A DNA stretch of 64,000 nucleotides from Ralstonia mannitolilytica (GTDB lineage: Bacteria > Pseudomonadota > Gammaproteobacteria > Burkholderiales > Burkholderiaceae): NCBI RefSeq assembly GCF_905397375.1, contig NZ_CAJPVG010000014.1, positions 1-64,000 of the forward strand, written 5' to 3'. Under the pieces are notes generated by a model. It was given only the letters and a program-made list of their open reading frames with translations. It searched no databases and was not told the origin of the DNA. A program made the translations under genes and the position numbers. This document shows positions 62,183 to 64,000 of this stretch, in pieces; positions within the stretch are counted from its first letter, which is position 1, and every line of letters starts with the position of its first letter.

Positions 62183-62728
62183 GTGAACGAACAGCGCACC
62201 AACCTGACCTCGCGCCAGCGCCTGCACGAATACCAGGCGATGCTCGCACGCCGCCTGCAGGAGGCGCGCGCCAAGTCGTCGGCGGAAGGCTTCCTCGGCG
62301 TGCAGGTCGGCGAGCGCCACTGGCTTCTGTCGCTCACCGACACGGGCGAGGTGCTCGACTACCAGGCGCCCACGCGCGTGCCGCTCACGCAGCCGTGGTA
62401 CCTCGGTCTCGTGAATGCGCGCGGCAACCTGCTCGGCGTGATCGACCTCGGCCTGTTCTGCGGCGAGGCGCCCACGGCCGCGGGCCCCGGCGCCAAGATC
62501 GTGGTGCTGTCCAAGGACCCGCAGCGGGCGTGCGGGATCGTCGTGCCGCGTGTGGCGGGCTTGCGCAGCCTGACCGATCTGCAGCCGGCTGACGTGGCCA
62601 CGGAAGAGAGCCGTCCGTGGCAGGGCCGCGCCTGGCGCGATGCGCAGGGCACCCTGTGGCGCGAGCTCGATGTGCGGCAGTTGCTGGCCGATCCGGCCTT
62701 CCTGCAGGTGGGCCGCAGCCGCGCGTGA
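62183..62728 (+). CDS. pilI: PilI CheW-like adaptor
   Basis: 181 residues from GTG 62183 (MNEQRTNLTSRQRLHEYQ). CheW domain at about 35-175: FLGVQVGERHWLLSLTDTGEV, PWYLGLVNARGNLLGVIDLGLFCG, VVLSKDPQRACGIVVPRVAGL. Couples the PilJ receptor to the ChpA-type kinase (outside the window). Lies 76 bp after pilH. Confidence 0.92.
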   Translation: MNEQRTNLTSRQRLHEYQAMLARRLQEARAKSSAEGFLGVQVGERHWLLSLTDTGEVLDYQAPTRVPLTQPWYLGLVNARGNLLGVIDLGLFCGEAPTAAGPGAKIVVLSKDPQRACGIVVPRVAGLRSLTDLQPADVATEESRPWQGRAWRDAQGTLWRELDVRQLLADPAFLQVGRSRA

Positions 62729-62936
62729 CCGTGCGGCATACGTAGTACCGACCGGGCCGCTCGATCGGCCCGGCAGCACACAACAAGCGATTGGGCGCGT
62801 TCGCGACGGGAGCGGGCGCGCACAGGGCAAGAGGTGCGGACCACGCCAGGCATGACAAGGCGTGGACGCGGATGGGAAATCCATGCCGTCGATCCCAACC
62901 AGACGGGGGCGGCGTCGACAAGACAAGAGGGGTCCT

Positions 62937-64000
62937 ATGGGGTTCAAGTGGTTCAACGCGGGGCGCAGGGCAGGGGCGCCGGAGGTTGCAGCGGAAGGGG
63001 CGTCGGCCGCCTCCGTGCAGTTGGCGCAGTCCGACAATGCGCCCCACGTGGATGACGACGATCCTGCCGGCCCTCCCACGCAGCTGGGCCGCACGCCCAT
63101 CGACGCCGTGGTCGGCTGGATGGAGCGCGTGCCGTTTGCGGCGCAGCAGCGTGTCTTCACGATCGGCCTGGTGCTCGGCCTGCTGGCCCTGCTGATTTCC
63201 GTGTACCTCGATAACCGCCAGGCAAATAACGGCTCCGTCCAGATTGAAATCGCCGGCGACACGCTGATGCACTCGCAGCGTCTGGCCAAGGCGGTGCCCG
63301 TGGCGCTGCTCGGTAACGCCAACGCGTTCGCCCAGCTCAAGGAGAGCCGCGCGCGCCTGCAGGACAATCTCGACGCGCTCAAGAACGGCAACTCCGATCG
63401 CGGTGTGCGCGCCACCTCGGGCGGCGACGCCCAGGCGCTGCTCGACAAGTCCATCGAAGAATGGAAGCGCAGCGAAAAGAGCGCCCAGGCGGTGCTCGCG
63501 CAAGAGAAGACGCTGGTGGCGGTGGGCAAGACGCTGAACGTGTTCAACGCGTCCAACCCCGAACTGCTGGAAGAAGCCGAGCAGATCGCCTCGATGAAGC
63601 TGCAGACCAACGCGCCGGCGCGTGAAGTGGCCGCCTCGTCGCAGCTCGTGATGCTGACGCAGCGCCTCGGTAAGAACATGAACGAGTTCCTGGCCGGTGA
63701 AGGCGTGAACCCGGAAACGGCGTTCCTGCTCGGCAAGGACACCAACACCTTCCGCGAAACGCTGAACGGCCTGCTCAACGGCTCCGAAGCGCTGCGCCTG
63801 TCGCCCGCCACCGACCCCGAGACCAAGGGTTACCTGCAAGAATTGTCGACGCGTTTCGACAACGTGCAGAAGACCACGCAGATCATCCTCGAGAACCTGC
63901 CGGGCCTGATCGCCGCCAAGCGCGCGCAGCAGCAGATCTTCAACGACAACGAAAAGCTGCGTGCCGACCTGTCGGATCTGCAGTCGGCGTATGCGAGCAG
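62937..64000 (+). CDS. pilJ: PilJ chemoreceptor, N-terminal part (cut by window edge)
   Basis: First 354 codons, from ATG 62937 after AAGAGGGGTCCT. Acidic N-terminal tail (PHVDDDDPAGPP), membrane helix FTIGLVLGLLALLISVYLDN at about 72-91, then the PilJ-type periplasmic domain repeats with MHSQRLAKAVPVALLGNANAF and LVMLTQRLGKNMNEFLAG. The signalling domain is beyond the edge. Receptor of the Pil-Chp pathway. Confidence 0.93.
   Translation, partial: MGFKWFNAGRRAGAPEVAAEGASAASVQLAQSDNAPHVDDDDPAGPPTQLGRTPIDAVVGWMERVPFAAQQRVFTIGLVLGLLALLISVYLDNRQANNGSVQIEIAGDTLMHSQRLAKAVPVALLGNANAFAQLKESRARLQDNLDALKNGNSDRGVRATSGGDAQALLDKSIEEWKRSEKSAQAVLAQEKTLVAVGKTLNVFNASNPELLEEAEQIASMKLQTNAPAREVAASSQLVMLTQRLGKNMNEFLAGEGVNPETAFLLGKDTNTFRETLNGLLNGSEALRLSPATDPETKGYLQELSTRFDNVQKTTQIILENLPGLIAAKRAQQQIFNDNEKLRADLSDLQSAYAS

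Overview
The window is high-GC DNA with no rRNA, tRNA, CRISPR array or insertion sequence that I can see. Gene content and order fit a beta-proteobacterium of the genus Ralstonia, probably the R. pickettii group, as an inference from recall without a database search. The supporting features are two groESL operons beside small heat-shock genes, a complete Tad/Flp pilus operon, and hemL, rubredoxin and the pilGHIJ twitching-motility chemosensory genes in a row.

Layout. 1-5.0 kb: an amidase/DUF2848/GntR set diverges from an FAD monooxygenase, an ABC substrate-binding protein and a MarR regulator; this looks like a small-molecule catabolic locus. 5.0-13.2 kb: an HD-GYP protein, several hypotheticals and a TonB-dependent receptor. 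13.2-15.2 kb: a MocR-type regulator with a striking four-repeat operator. 15.2-19.0 kb: a pqiAABC intermembrane lipid-transport operon with 4-bp overlaps throughout and pqiA split into two genes. 19.8-21.8 kb: glutathione-dependent formaldehyde detoxification (fghA, frmA). 22-27 kb: a chemoreceptor, a GGDEF protein and an AI-2E family transporter.

27.4-38.3 kb is a heat-shock island. Two hsp20 genes, a second groES-groEL pair (GroEL without the GGM tail) and the main groES-groEL pair lie within 11 kb. They use different controls: sigma-32-like promoters for hsp20 and groESL2; a sigma-70/sigma-32 promoter, a perfect CIRCE element and a terminator-like leader hairpin for groESL1. A three-gene membrane dehydrogenase (Tat-exported gamma subunit, GMC flavoprotein, dihaem cytochrome c) sits between the two groESL operons, next to a structured RNA resembling the phage C4 antisense RNA family, which leads a small, probably frameshifted reading frame.

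38.4-55 kb: a YjgN membrane protein and an M48 peptidase, then a minus-strand run from two Flp prepilins through the peptidase, RcpC/CpaB, secretin, lipoprotein, TadZ, TadA, TadB, TadC, TadE and TadG. It continues with only 17-56 bp gaps into GT87, GtrB-like GT2 and GtrA genes. This suggests that a lipid-linked-sugar glycosylation module is co-expressed with the pilus. A six-copy pentanucleotide repeat lies between the two prepilin genes.

55.6-64 kb: a TPM/TPM/LemA cluster, a DapA-family aldolase, a long palindromic intergenic repeat, hemL, rubredoxin, and pilG, pilH, pilI and a pilJ cut by the window edge.
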